Positions 8,088 through 16,977 of a stretch of DNA of 64,000 nucleotides are shown here, in pieces (the first letter of the stretch is position 1; every line of letters starts with the position of its first letter). Below the pieces are notes generated by a model. That model was not told where the DNA came from. It saw only the letters and a program-made list of their open reading frames with translations, and did not search any database. Source of the stretch: an uncultured Elusimicrobiales bacterium (lineage in GTDB: Bacteria; Elusimicrobiota; Elusimicrobia; Elusimicrobiales; Elusimicrobiaceae); NCBI GenBank assembly GCA_944324115.1, contig CALUVB010000023.1, forward strand, positions 1-64,000, read 5' to 3'. The translations under genes and the position numbers were made by a program.

Positions 8088-9098
8088 TTATTCGCAGATT
8101 CCTTCCGTTGCGCCGCAGAATTGACTGGAAGGACATGTCCAGGTGTTGGTCTCCAGCTCGCAGGTCAATACGCCCGCAACACAACCTCCATAATATCCCG
8201 GCACAGCATAGACACAAACGATATCTTTCTCGTCACCATATTGATAAGATTGCTGTTCACAGGTCAAACTCGCCTCCTCGGCAGCAGTTCCTCTGTTCTT
8301 CCAATAACCATTGGAAATACATTCAAGAGGTGATACGCCCGCTGCAGAAGCTAAGACTTCCATATCGGGGCACTCCCCATCTAAAAACTCAAAATATCCT
8401 ACAAATCTACCACCATACCACCCATTATATTGTTCATCTTTAAAATGTGATTCTTTACACTGGCGAACACAGGAAGTTCCGTTCCAAAACACATTTTCTC
8501 CCGTACAACATTTTTCTTGATTGGGATCCTCTTCACATGTAGTCTCCCGCTCATGTCCGGTTCCACACACCAAAAATACGCCATAAGTACCGTCCATATT
8601 CAAACGCTGCCAAGAGATTTGATTGCTGCCCGTATCTGAGGTGCATTTGGGAAAAGCTTCTCCAAACAGATTTAATTTATCCAAATAAGCCCTATTTTGC
8701 GCTTCCATAAAGCCGGAAGTATTAGAAAATTTGCTTACTCTCAACTCATGTTCAAAATCCAACTCTCCAACCCCCACGCCCGTGCCTACTGTAAGCAAAG
8801 AATTAACAACCCGGGAATCGGATATAGAGGAATCCAAGTTTACTTTTCCTTGACGCAAAATCAAACTGCCTGTATTCAAATCCCCGCTGGCCGAAGTAGA
8901 AGGCGCCAAATACAATTTTTCTCCGGCGTCTAACTGGCAGTTCCCCAGCATACCCACATCACATGTACCCGTTACAGCCAAATCAGCATATGCGGCATAC
9001 GGAACAGGGAAGTAGGTCACCATTTTGATATTGTTGTCCGCCGCCAGAGCCGGCAAAGCCAACAAAACGCCCACGATTGTTAAAATATAATTTTTCAT
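8088..9098 (-). CDS. Secreted Cys-rich protein, unknown function
   Basis: This 336-residue protein has a Sec signal peptide (MKNYILTIVGVLLALPALAA, cut after about residue 20). The mature part begins with a Tyr/Pro-rich stretch (MVTYFPVPYAAYADL), then a Ser/Gly/Leu-rich beta-type region to about residue 130. The C-terminal half has many Cys in close pairs (CEEDPNQEKCC, CVRQCKE, CSS-like ends), so it is presumably disulfide-rich outside the cytoplasm. I do not recognise the family. It is not a pilin, yet its promoter is the same poly-T/extended -10 cassette as the pilin genes, suggesting co-regulation and perhaps a surface role. Unlike the pilins it has a leader and an AGGAG 9 nt before the ATG at 9098; a GTG six bases upstream is less likely. 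Confidence 0.75.
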   Translation of the reverse strand: MKNYILTIVGVLLALPALAADNNIKMVTYFPVPYAAYADLAVTGTCDVGMLGNCQLDAGEKLYLAPSTSASGDLNTGSLILRQGKVNLDSSISDSRVVNSLLTVGTGVGVGELDFEHELRVSKFSNTSGFMEAQNRAYLDKLNLFGEAFPKCTSDTGSNQISWQRLNMDGTYGVFLVCGTGHERETTCEEDPNQEKCCTGENVFWNGTSCVRQCKESHFKDEQYNGWYGGRFVGYFEFLDGECPDMEVLASAAGVSPLECISNGYWKNRGTAAEEASLTCEQQSYQYGDEKDIVCVYAVPGYYGGCVAGVLTCELETNTWTCPSSQFCGATEGICE

Positions 9099-9135
9099 TG
9101 GCACACTCTCCTAAAATACCTTTAATTCATCTCAA

Positions 9136-9165
9136 AATGTATCAAAAAGAAAAAAACAGAGTCAA
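9136..9165 (-). promoter_or_regulatory. Poly-T pilin-type promoter of secreted protein gene
   Basis: TTGACT (9165-9160), CTG, T7-C-T5, then TGATACATT (9144-9136). The spacer from TTGACT to TACATT is 18 nt. The C interrupting the T-tract should make it less prone to slippage than the pilin versions. Confidence 0.6.
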
Positions 9166-9254
9166 TACATTCTCTTTGGAAACCAACCAGTTCCTGCGAA
9201 GAGAAGGAGCTCTCTCTCGTCTTTTCCTTTCGCGCTCACGCCCAAGGACCCATA

Positions 9255-10094
9255 TTAGTCCTCATAAGAGACAAAAGTTTTATTTGCGTCTTTGGCCCGG
9301 GCACGAATCTTGAACCCTTGTTCATTAACGCCGATACGAAAGTCTTTATTATCCAACACGCGCTGCGTATCACGCTGAAACTGGACAGGATCCCCCGACA
9401 ACAACGACAAACGCAGCAAATCGTTGGTATAATAACCGAAATAAGCGCGGTGCAGCCGCTCCAAATAAGCTATATTCTCCAAATGTTCCTGGGCTTGTGT
9501 CACTAATTGTTTCTGTGCCAGAGACCCCCCGCTAAACAACTGAGAATAACTATAATAGGCAACCCCTAAAATCAACAAAATCCCCGTCACCGACAAGGCC
9601 ATTTTTTCACCCCAGCCTTTAGGACGGGCCTGCATAACTTCTGAACCTGCCAAATAATCATGCAGCGCTCTCTTGCGGTTATCTATCAGCGCCAACAAGA
9701 ACCCGCACATCAGCAAAAGCGCGCTAATATAATACCCCACCGCGCGCACAAACGCGCGCCACAAGGAAAGAGGCTGCCCTGTTTTGGCATTTTCCACCCG
9801 GATTCCCACCAATTTCTTCCCCAAGGTACTGCGGCCTCCACAGGAAAAAATGGTTTCATATATGATAAAGGGGATATTTACCCCCAGCAAAATCCCATAT
9901 ATTCCCTCCAAGCTGGGCAACGTTTTATTGATATACATAGCCGCCAACAGCTGATAAGGAATGGAAATAACGGCCCAGTCTATCAACAAAGCGATAAAAC
10001 GTTCCCCCACGCCTGCCGGCTCAGACTCAACATTTTCCGTATTTTGTTCTTGAGGTACGGCGTCTTCCATAATATTGATACGATTTTCTTCCAT
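9255..10094 (-). CDS. RDD-family membrane protein with extra C-terminal domain
   Basis: This 279-residue protein has an acidic ~28-residue N-terminus and an RDD domain (residues ~28-160) with GERFIALLIDW, RSTLGKKLVGIRV and the closing RALHDYLAGSEV. A further membrane helix (ALSVTGILLILGVAYY) follows, then an ~85-residue soluble tail (AYLERLHRAYFGYYTNDL ... FRIGVNEQGFKIRARA). The tail, a helix leaving the membrane followed by a small mixed domain, recalls pilin/pseudopilin topology but lacks Cys and has no prepilin cleavage site. RDD proteins have no single known role. A GGGAG precedes the ATG and an extended -10 lies 30 bp upstream. A related architecture is encoded at 41552-42385. Confidence 0.8.
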   Translation of the reverse strand: MEENRINIMEDAVPQEQNTENVESEPAGVGERFIALLIDWAVISIPYQLLAAMYINKTLPSLEGIYGILLGVNIPFIIYETIFSCGGRSTLGKKLVGIRVENAKTGQPLSLWRAFVRAVGYYISALLLMCGFLLALIDNRKRALHDYLAGSEVMQARPKGWGEKMALSVTGILLILGVAYYSYSQLFSGGSLAQKQLVTQAQEHLENIAYLERLHRAYFGYYTNDLLRLSLLSGDPVQFQRDTQRVLDNKDFRIGVNEQGFKIRARAKDANKTFVSYED

Positions 10095-10122
10095 AGCATT
10101 CTCCCACTATCTCTTACTTTGT

Positions 10123-10131
10123 ATTATAACA
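10123..10131 (-). promoter_or_regulatory. Extended -10 promoter of RDD gene
   Basis: TGTTATAAT on the minus strand, about 29 bp ahead of the ATG at 10094. Confidence 0.55.
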
Positions 10132-10245
10132 AGTTTTTTAGACGGGTCAATACCTTTTTTCTTCTTTTCTCTGCAGAATAAAAATATCCGCTAAAAAAAC
10201 TTTTTTCAACCCATATTTTCCGTTCCAGCAGGAGATTTTATATAT

Positions 10246-10272
10246 AAAAAAGCGCGCCCGGCAAGGCGCGCT
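10246..10272 (-). terminator. Terminator of SSS symporter gene
   Basis: Minus-strand AGCGCGCC / GGGCGCGCT stem with a T-run. Confidence 0.87.
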
Positions 10273-10291
10273 TTTTAACAATGTACTTCCA

Positions 10292-11920
10292 CTAGGCGGC
10301 TATACCAAACTTAGAGAAAATCACATACACGGCAAACACACACAGCACAATGGCAACACTCATCACAACGCCTCTGTTCCAAGGGGTCGTGTCCACAATA
10401 TGCAGGTCTTTTGTATCATCATATGCATTGGAAGCCGGGCGGAATTTGCCAGCCAAATACATAAAGGCGATGGCTATCACAAACAAGATGGCCATCACAT
10501 GCAAGAAATGTATGGATTTGAGCCAGCCCAATACCGGCACGGTCGAGGTCCACTGCATGGGAATTTGAGTCAACCCATAAACAACAATGAAAAACACCAA
10601 AGTAATCTTGGCTGACCAAGCCGGGGCCGTTTTGTTGAGCATACCAAAAATAATCAGCGTAAAAATAGGCACGTTGTAAAACCCGTTCACCATCTGCAAA
10701 TAGTTAAACAGGCCCGACGGCGCTTTGGCAATCAACGGGGCCACGCACATAGAGAATATAGCCAAAATCACCGCCACCACTTTGCCTGCGACGACCACCT
10801 GCCTGTCCGTAGCGTTTGGCTTAATATAAGGTTTATACACATTAAGCATAAACAAGGTGGAGGTGGAATTAAGCGCGGCATTAAAGGAACTTAAAATGGC
10901 TCCGAAAAGCACCGCGGCAAAAAAGCCCTTTAAATAAAACGGCAATACGGTATTCACTAACATCGGATAAGCCATATCGCCGATTTCCAACGGATTGTCC
11001 TGAAATATATGGAAGGCTATAATGCCCGGTATAATCAAATACAGAGGGCCAAACAGCTTAAATACGGCAGCCAGCAGCAAGCCTTTTTGGCCTTCTTTAA
11101 GATTTTTGGCGGCTAGAGCGCGCTGAATAATCGTTTGATTGCATCCCCAGTAAAAGAGGTTAACCAAAATCATACCGGTAAACATGGTAAAGAAAGGCAC
11201 AGGATCATTAGGTCCGCCTATGGCATTGAATTTTTCGGGGTGGGCCTCCACTATAGTTTTCAAACCGCCCAACATATCCCCATGCCCCACATAAAGCAAA
11301 GCAAACACGGGAATCATCAAGCCGCCGATAATCAGACCAATGCCGTTTAATGTATCCGCCACAGCCATAATACGCAGTCCGCCGGCCAAGCTGTAAATAA
11401 CGCCCAATATGCCTATAGCCACAACCACAATAATAATAGACGTCATATAATCAATATGGAACGTTTTGGTAATATCAAAAATACCGCCCATACCGATAGC
11501 ACCCGAATAAAGCACTGTAGGCAGCAAGATGAGCACATAGCCAGCCAAGAACAGAAAATTGACCATTTGCTTGGTAGCGCTGTCATAACGGTCCCCAATA
11601 AAATCAGGAATCGTAGCGTATCCTTTTTTCAAATAACGCGGCAAGAAGAAAAACGCCACCACAATCAATACTAAAGAGGCGCCCAATTCATATCCTATCC
11701 CCGACATATTAAACATATAGCCCTGCCCATTCAGGCCGACCATTTGTTCGGTAGACAAGTTCGTCAACAGCAACGAAGCCGCTATAATCCAGCCCGTTAG
11801 GCCACGCCCCGCCAAGAAGTATCCTTCTTGTGAGGAGGTATCATTTTTGCGGGTGAGGAAATAAGAAATTCCCAGCACCAGTCCTGTAAAAACAACAAAC
11901 GATATAATCGTCAGCAGCAT
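10292..11920 (-). CDS. Sodium:solute symporter (SSS family, SGLT-like)
   Basis: This inner-membrane symporter has 542 residues and about 14 hydrophobic segments. N-terminal features match SSS carriers: EGYFLAGRGLTGWIIAASLL and NLSTEQMVGLNGQGY, close to the sodium-galactose carrier vSGLT layout. IYSLAGGLRIMAVADTLN in the middle and AILSSFNAALNSTSTLFMLNVY near residue 350 supply the Na+-site region. It would drive uptake of a sugar or similar solute with the sodium gradient; the substrate cannot be read from sequence. GGAGG lies 4 nt before the ATG. It is monocistronic with its own terminator. Confidence 0.88.
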   Translation of the reverse strand: MLLTIISFVVFTGLVLGISYFLTRKNDTSSQEGYFLAGRGLTGWIIAASLLLTNLSTEQMVGLNGQGYMFNMSGIGYELGASLVLIVVAFFFLPRYLKKGYATIPDFIGDRYDSATKQMVNFLFLAGYVLILLPTVLYSGAIGMGGIFDITKTFHIDYMTSIIIVVVAIGILGVIYSLAGGLRIMAVADTLNGIGLIIGGLMIPVFALLYVGHGDMLGGLKTIVEAHPEKFNAIGGPNDPVPFFTMFTGMILVNLFYWGCNQTIIQRALAAKNLKEGQKGLLLAAVFKLFGPLYLIIPGIIAFHIFQDNPLEIGDMAYPMLVNTVLPFYLKGFFAAVLFGAILSSFNAALNSTSTLFMLNVYKPYIKPNATDRQVVVAGKVVAVILAIFSMCVAPLIAKAPSGLFNYLQMVNGFYNVPIFTLIIFGMLNKTAPAWSAKITLVFFIVVYGLTQIPMQWTSTVPVLGWLKSIHFLHVMAILFVIAIAFMYLAGKFRPASNAYDDTKDLHIVDTTPWNRGVVMSVAIVLCVFAVYVIFSKFGIAA

Positions 11921-12024
11921 CTATCCTCCGGTACAAGTAAGTTAAACGGCACTACAACGCGCATTCACCGCACGTCAATCCTACAAAAATCAGCGCCCCG
12001 CATGCTTTGGGCGGCAAAACAGAC

Positions 12025-12053
12025 TTGATAAAATAAAAATTAATGGCTATACT
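12025..12053 (+). promoter_or_regulatory. Sigma-70-type promoter of LemA-like gene
   Basis: TTGATA (12025-12030) and TATACT (12048-12053) separated by 17 bp, ahead of the gene at 12115. Confidence 0.68.
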
Positions 12054-12114
12054 GTCGGTATACTTCCATTGTAAAAATAAAACGACGTTGCGTCAATTTT
12101 TTTAGGAGGCGACT

Positions 12115-12654
12115 ATGTTGGTATGGTTCTTATTTGGGTTTATGTGCGCGGCTGTTGTAGTGCTGGCGGCGGCTTATTTTAAATTTATTTCACTACAGAA
12201 AGCTGTTTTCCGCACGCAGCACAGATTAATAATTTGCTTGCGAAACCGGCGAGAATTACTCCCCTCGCTGGCGTGGTCTTCTGCGGCAGTGCCGGAGCTG
12301 GAGAGAGAATTTTCTTACGCTTTAGGTAAAATGAAAGAAAAATGTGCCGAAGCGGACACCATGCAAAAACGCATTGACTGCGAAACGGAAGTAAGCCAAA
12401 ATCTCAAGAAATTATTTACCGGTCTGGCTTCCCATGAAGATTTAAAAAAAGATGAATATTTTCTAAAATTGCAGCGCAATGTATTGTCAGCTGAAAGCAA
12501 AATCCAACAATGCAAAAAACGCTACAACAGCGCAGTCCGCGATTTTAATACGCTAGTGGATGTTTTTCCTCTCAGTTTAGTGGCCCGCGCGCTGGATTTT
12601 GACAAATATGAATATTTTGACTTTGAGCCTAGTCTGGATAAAATCATACGCTAA
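12115..12654 (+). CDS. Divergent LemA-family protein
   Basis: This 179-residue protein has one N-terminal membrane helix (residues 3-22) and then a helical bundle. The order of features follows LemA: LRNRRELLPSLAW stands where canonical LemA has the RR.DLIPNLV motif, LKLQRNVLSAESKIQQCKKRYN stands at the second core helix, and the end is FPLSLVARALDFDKYEYFDFE. The classical motif is eroded, so it is a paralog of the LemA encoded at 13943-14509. It lies next to the lemA-htpX pair but points the other way, with its own promoter and terminator and an AGGAGG site. Function is unknown. Confidence 0.8.
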   Translation: MLVWFLFGFMCAAVVVLAAAYFKFISLQKAVFRTQHRLIICLRNRRELLPSLAWSSAAVPELEREFSYALGKMKEKCAEADTMQKRIDCETEVSQNLKKLFTGLASHEDLKKDEYFLKLQRNVLSAESKIQQCKKRYNSAVRDFNTLVDVFPLSLVARALDFDKYEYFDFEPSLDKIIR

Positions 12655-12674
12655 CTACTACACTTCATGCAAAA

Positions 12675-12701
12675 ACTCCCGTCTTCATGGCGGGAGTTTT
12701 T
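12675..12701 (+). terminator. Terminator of LemA-like gene
   Basis: CTCCCG / CGGGAG stem followed by TTTT. Confidence 0.8.
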
Positions 12702-12776
12702 ATATTTCTACTGGCAAGACGGGAAACGGATTTGCCGCCTGTAAGAATACATGTCATTAAAAGTGCAGAGACGGCT

Positions 12777-12800
12777 GCGGGGGAGACGAAACTCCCCCGC
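12777..12800. other. Perfect 9-bp hairpin without T-run
   Basis: GCGGGGGAG, a 6-nt loop, and CTCCCCCGC. It sits between two convergent genes (LemA-like and HtpX-type) and no T-tract follows on either strand. Confidence 0.55.
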
Positions 12801-12917
12801 CAAAACGGCACGTGTCCCCCTTCGCCAAGACGGAATTTGCCACTTCCGCAACAGATTGGGCGCGGCACAAAAAACAATATAAAGTTTACCAGCCCAAGCA
12901 TCTGCGGCGGCGTTTGG

Positions 12918-13934
12918 TTACTGGGCAGAATCCATACGGCGCAAGCATTCTATACGTTTTTCAATAGGCGGGTGGGTGGAAAAAACCCCGGAAATAGACG
13001 CAAAAAACGTTTTTTTAGACAGAGGATTTTCTATACACATCGCCGCCATGCTGGCATGTTTATCTAATACTTCCACTCTGGCATCTTGCGCTATTTTCTC
13101 CAAGGCGCGGGCCAAAGCCCCCGGATTACGAGTTATTAACGCGGCGGTAGCATCGGCCTGATATTCCCGCGTGCGGGAAAGAGCCAGCCGAATCAACGGC
13201 GCTATCACAAAGCCATATATGGCAAAAAATATACCCGCCGCCACCAAGAATAAAGTCACCCACCCGTCATTTTTTCCTCTTCGGTGCCGTGTAGTGGAGA
13301 AAGCCGCCCGGAAACATATTTCAGACAAAAACGTAAAAAAGGAAATACCAGCCACCGCAAGCAGCATTAAACGAATATCGCGGTTTTGGATATGGGCCAA
13401 TTCATGCGCCACCACTCCTTCCAGCTCTGCCCGCTCCAATTTTTTCACAATGCCTTTGGTCAGCGCCACAGAAGCATGTTGGGGGTCTCTGCCGGTGGCA
13501 AAAGCATTCAGCGATTCGTCGTTAATGATATATACGCGCGGCATCGGAAGCCCCTGGGATATACACAGGTTCTCCACCAAACGGTATATTTCCGGCTGGT
13601 CGTCGCGGTATATCTCTATGGCGCCGGCGCCTCTAAGCAGCAGGCGGTCTCCGGTGTAGTAGGCAATTACAATCCACAACACAGCCCCCAGCCACAGCCA
13701 AGGAAGCACCTGAAGGGCAATCTGGTTGGTGCTTTCTACAACGGCAAGAAGATGTGGGCTGACCATATTTATATTGCTGGCGCTCGTGGCATCATAACGA
13801 TAAGAAGACAAAGAAAAATATTGCACTCCCCACAAAAAAACATAGCCCAGCGCCACAAATGTCAACGGAAACAACAAAACAAGCAGCCAAGTGCGCCGCT
13901 TGTTTTGAGCAATAAAATCATAGGTGGTAGCCAC
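12918..13934 (-). CDS. HtpX-type M48 membrane metalloprotease
   Basis: This 338-residue inner-membrane protease has two N-terminal helices (about 17-40 and 78-93). The zinc site HELAH has H177, E178 and H181 in VVAHELAHIQNRD. Two more hydrophobic segments follow, and the third zinc ligand lies in REYQADATAA. PRVYIINDESLNAFATGRDP is a typical M48 segment. HtpX-like enzymes degrade damaged membrane proteins. It follows lemA with only 8 bp between them, the lemA-htpX arrangement common in bacteria. No terminator follows except the nearby hairpin. Confidence 0.88.
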   Translation of the reverse strand: MATTYDFIAQNKRRTWLLVLLFPLTFVALGYVFLWGVQYFSLSSYRYDATSASNINMVSPHLLAVVESTNQIALQVLPWLWLGAVLWIVIAYYTGDRLLLRGAGAIEIYRDDQPEIYRLVENLCISQGLPMPRVYIINDESLNAFATGRDPQHASVALTKGIVKKLERAELEGVVAHELAHIQNRDIRLMLLAVAGISFFTFLSEICFRAAFSTTRHRRGKNDGWVTLFLVAAGIFFAIYGFVIAPLIRLALSRTREYQADATAALITRNPGALARALEKIAQDARVEVLDKHASMAAMCIENPLSKKTFFASISGVFSTHPPIEKRIECLRRMDSAQ

Positions 13935-13942
13935 AACCGCCT

Positions 13943-14509
13943 CTAAAATTGGATTTTAACCGGCTGGCGGGCTTCTTTTGCTTCTGCCTCGTCTAATTCA
14001 AAGAAATCCGCTTTTTCAAATTTGAACAGGCTGGCTACGGCATTGCTGGGGAAAAGTTCCATTTTCGTATTCAACGCCAATACGTTTCCGTTGTAAAAAC
14101 GGCGTGCGGCCTGCAGCTTATCCTCCGTATCGCGCACTTCACGCTGCAATTCCAAAAAGTTTTGGTTCGCTTTCAAATCGGGGTAGCTTTCGCTTAAGGC
14201 AAATATACTTTTTAAAGCGCCGGTAAGCATATTCTCGGAGGCGGACACTTCTTTCATACTTTCATGCGGCGCCATGGCCATATTGCGCGCTTGGATTACT
14301 TTTTCCAAGGTAGAGCTTTCGTGTTTGACATACCCTTTGACCGTCTCTACCAAATTGGGGATTAAATCATAACGGCGTTTCATTTGCACTTCAATATCGC
14401 TCCACGCTTCTTTCACGCGGTTGCGCAGCGTCACAAACGCATTATAAGTCATCACAAAATAAATCCCCACCACTACCAAAAGAATCACAGCTAAGACTAT
14501 TCCGTTCAT
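13943..14509 (-). CDS. lemA: LemA family protein
   Basis: This 188-residue protein has an N-terminal membrane helix (VLAVILLVVVGIYFVMTY) followed by the LemA helical bundle. It contains the classical IEVQMKRRYDLIPNLVETVKGYVKHE (residues ~41-66, quoted in two overlapping parts: IEVQMKRRYDLIPNLV and VETVKGYVKHE), LQREVRDTEDKLQAARRFYN and FPSNAVASLFKF. LemA proteins often pair with HtpX or TPM proteins at the envelope, but a molecular function is not established. It starts with AGGAGA 5-6 nt before the ATG and is the first gene of the two-gene operon. Confidence 0.9.
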   Translation of the reverse strand: MNGIVLAVILLVVVGIYFVMTYNAFVTLRNRVKEAWSDIEVQMKRRYDLIPNLVETVKGYVKHESSTLEKVIQARNMAMAPHESMKEVSASENMLTGALKSIFALSESYPDLKANQNFLELQREVRDTEDKLQAARRFYNGNVLALNTKMELFPSNAVASLFKFEKADFFELDEAEAKEARQPVKIQF

Positions 14510-14629
14510 TATCTTCTCCTATTGTTTTATAGATTACTACTTATCCCGGCTACCCATACTTTTTACGATACAATCCTGCCCCTTCACAAATTTTACAGTT
14601 TCCGCCTCTCCTCTCGCCCAACGGTTTAT

Positions 14630-16651
14630 TTATTGATCGTTCTCGTTGGCCTTTTGGTTATGATACGATAAATATTTAGAAGTTTCAAATAATCCAAGCG
14701 TCATCTTCTTCATATGTTCATAGCGTTGCGGTTCTTCTTGGGCCAAATTGCGGTCAAAATCGCTTTCGGCATATTTATATAAGCCGTCTTGCCCATCTGT
14801 ACCCAAAATCGTGTAATAATATTCCCCCTGCACAAAGCCCATCGGGTGTGGATTCTGAGCCCAAGCATAGATAAAAGCTCCCGGCTCCCGCTGCGGATTG
14901 AGTGCGTCGCGCCCAATAGCCCGCGTGTAATAAGGCCGCCCCAGCAACCCCATAATAGTAGGCATAATATCCAATTGGCTGGCCGTTTCTTCTATCACTT
15001 GGGGTTTGTCAATAACCGGCCCGGCCAAAATAAGCGGCACTTGATGATTAATTAGGTTCAGCTCCACATAACCGCGCGGCATATTTTCCGACTCCGGAGC
15101 CGCAAGGCCATGATCGCCAAAAATAACAAAAAGCGTATTTTTATAATAATCCGATTTTTCCGCCATACGGAAAAATTCCGCCAAAAAGTGGTCCGAAAGC
15201 TTTAAGGAATTCAGCTCCGCCACACTGACAAAACTGCGCTTCTTGGCTTGGGCTTCCGTAGTGGTAGTGTCCGGCACAAAACCGGCATTATCGTCTGGAA
15301 TGGTATAGGGGCGGTGATAACCGGCCGTCTGAATAATGGCAAAAAACGGCTTGCCGGTTTTTTTCTGGTCCCGTTCCAAAATCAGATTAGCCTGGCGGAA
15401 CAAATCCAAGTCCGAAATACCCCACACGTCGTTGCGGCTTTCTTCGTCAAATTTGCCTTCTTCATACATATTCACGTCAGACAAGTTATGCTCAATAATA
15501 CCACGTATATTTCCCCAGCTGGAGCTGCCCCCGATGAAATAATATTTTTCGTAGTCCGTAAGCGCATTGGCCACCACATGCTGGTCTACAATCAGCGGAT
15601 TGCGGGAGCTGGTTTCTACTTCCGTCACATCAGGCAGCCCCGTCAGCGTGGCAAATACGGCACGCGCCGTAGCCGAAGTGGGAGTAAAGAAATTCGTAAA
15701 CAAAATGGATTTATCAGCCAGCTGTTTGATAAACGGCGTCGGATTTAAATCCGGATTGGTAAACGAAGTTTTGTTCCACGCCAACGACTCCATAAAAATA
15801 ACGACCACATTGTAATTTTTGGGGTTTTGGCTCTGGGCAAATGTCCGTGTAAAATCCAACGTTTCCGCATTGGGTGTATCCACTTGCAGGAATTTAGATA
15901 CTTCCGGATAATAGGCACGCACTTGTTCTTCATCATATTCTTTTGTGCGTGCAAAACGATAGGTGTCCAGAAGATTTAAAACGGGGTTTAACGTCAGATT
16001 GCAAATAAAATTATTGGTGGAATGGTAGGCATTGCTCCAACGCAGCGGATACTGGCTGATTTGCCCAAACATCAGCGCCCCCGTAATCAGCAAACCGGCA
16101 AAAAACCAGCCCAAATTGCCTTTCCAGCGGTATTTATCGTCACGCCCAAAGGCATAGTTCAGCAGTCTTTTGGTAAAGAAATACCCCACAGCCCCCCACA
16201 GCAACAGCCCCAATACAATCCAAATAATTGGATAAGTCTCCCAAAGCATTTGGGCCGAAATAAGCGCATTCTCCGCATAAGTGAACACGGAGGAATTGAT
16301 GCGCATGGAGATATACGCATAGTGTCCGAAATCGGCAAAATACACCAGCATGACTACCGCTTCCAACAAAGCGCACAGCCAACACATCATCTTTTTCATA
16401 CAGGAAGCTTTATGCCAAAATGCATACACCGTCAAATACAATCCCAATGGTATTGCTAATGCACCGGCCAAGCGGAAGTCAAATTTGGCCCCCACATAAA
16501 ACGTAGTCCACAGTTCATGATAATGCTGCGGCGTAAGTGCACCACGAAACACATATAAAAAAATCAAACGCAGCAACCCAAACACCAGCCAGTTGCCCAG
16601 CATAAACAAGAAATAAGATTGTATCCAACGGGGTACAACTATTTTTTTCAT
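14630..16651 (-). CDS. LtaS-like membrane sulfatase / phosphotransferase
   Basis: This 673-residue protein has five membrane helices (within ~1-200) followed by an extracytoplasmic alkaline-phosphatase-fold domain. Seen are VVVIFMESLAWNKTSF with the metal-binding Glu, TSATARAVFATLTG carrying the probable catalytic Thr, and the metal motif VIFGDHG near residue 540. LtaS/OpgB/EptA-type enzymes transfer phosphoglycerol or phosphoethanolamine, or act as sulfatases. With LPS-type envelope genes nearby, modification of an envelope glycan or lipid A is plausible but unproven. GGAGG lies 6 nt ahead of the ATG. No partner gene is linked. Confidence 0.82.
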   Translation of the reverse strand: MKKIVVPRWIQSYFLFMLGNWLVFGLLRLIFLYVFRGALTPQHYHELWTTFYVGAKFDFRLAGALAIPLGLYLTVYAFWHKASCMKKMMCWLCALLEAVVMLVYFADFGHYAYISMRINSSVFTYAENALISAQMLWETYPIIWIVLGLLLWGAVGYFFTKRLLNYAFGRDDKYRWKGNLGWFFAGLLITGALMFGQISQYPLRWSNAYHSTNNFICNLTLNPVLNLLDTYRFARTKEYDEEQVRAYYPEVSKFLQVDTPNAETLDFTRTFAQSQNPKNYNVVVIFMESLAWNKTSFTNPDLNPTPFIKQLADKSILFTNFFTPTSATARAVFATLTGLPDVTEVETSSRNPLIVDQHVVANALTDYEKYYFIGGSSSWGNIRGIIEHNLSDVNMYEEGKFDEESRNDVWGISDLDLFRQANLILERDQKKTGKPFFAIIQTAGYHRPYTIPDDNAGFVPDTTTTEAQAKKRSFVSVAELNSLKLSDHFLAEFFRMAEKSDYYKNTLFVIFGDHGLAAPESENMPRGYVELNLINHQVPLILAGPVIDKPQVIEETASQLDIMPTIMGLLGRPYYTRAIGRDALNPQREPGAFIYAWAQNPHPMGFVQGEYYYTILGTDGQDGLYKYAESDFDRNLAQEEPQRYEHMKKMTLGLFETSKYLSYHNQKANENDQ

Positions 16652-16923
16652 ACAGCCTCCAGGAAAAATACTTGTTTATATTTTATCAAAAACCCTTTCC
16701 GCCCGGCTACCGAATACTGCCCTGGTCTGGGTCATGGCAATGACAGGATTTGGATACTCCATATTAGAGAAATATGGCGCAGAAAAGGCATTTTGGCGTT
16801 TCTTTACAGACGTGTAATAAAAACCGGCGCCCTTGCCACTTTACATTGCTCTCCGCTTCAACCTTCCTTGTAAAATCCGCACCTACCCCGCATATCCCCG
16901 GCTTCAGTCTATGTTTCTATATA
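16652..16923. other. Intergenic region without evident gene
   Basis: Between the sulfatase start and the EtfA terminator (about 270 bp). It holds the sulfatase Shine-Dalgarno and an AT-rich probable promoter near 16680-16690. Otherwise I see no ORF with coding character and no clear RNA structure. Confidence 0.5.
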
Positions 16924-16958
16924 TAAAAACCCGCGTCTTGGCTAAACCAAAACGCGGG
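16924..16958 (-). terminator. Terminator of the SpoIID-GT-acd-etfBA operon
   Basis: Twelve-base stem with one mismatch (CCCGCGTyTTGG type), 5-nt loop, then TTTTT on the minus strand. Confidence 0.88.
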
Positions 16959-16977
16959 CATGATACAGCCGAGTATT

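Noticed and set aside
12687-13067. Plus-strand ORF overlapping the HtpX-type gene end
   Set aside because: Mostly intergenic and antisense to htpX, no ribosome site, low-complexity basic composition.
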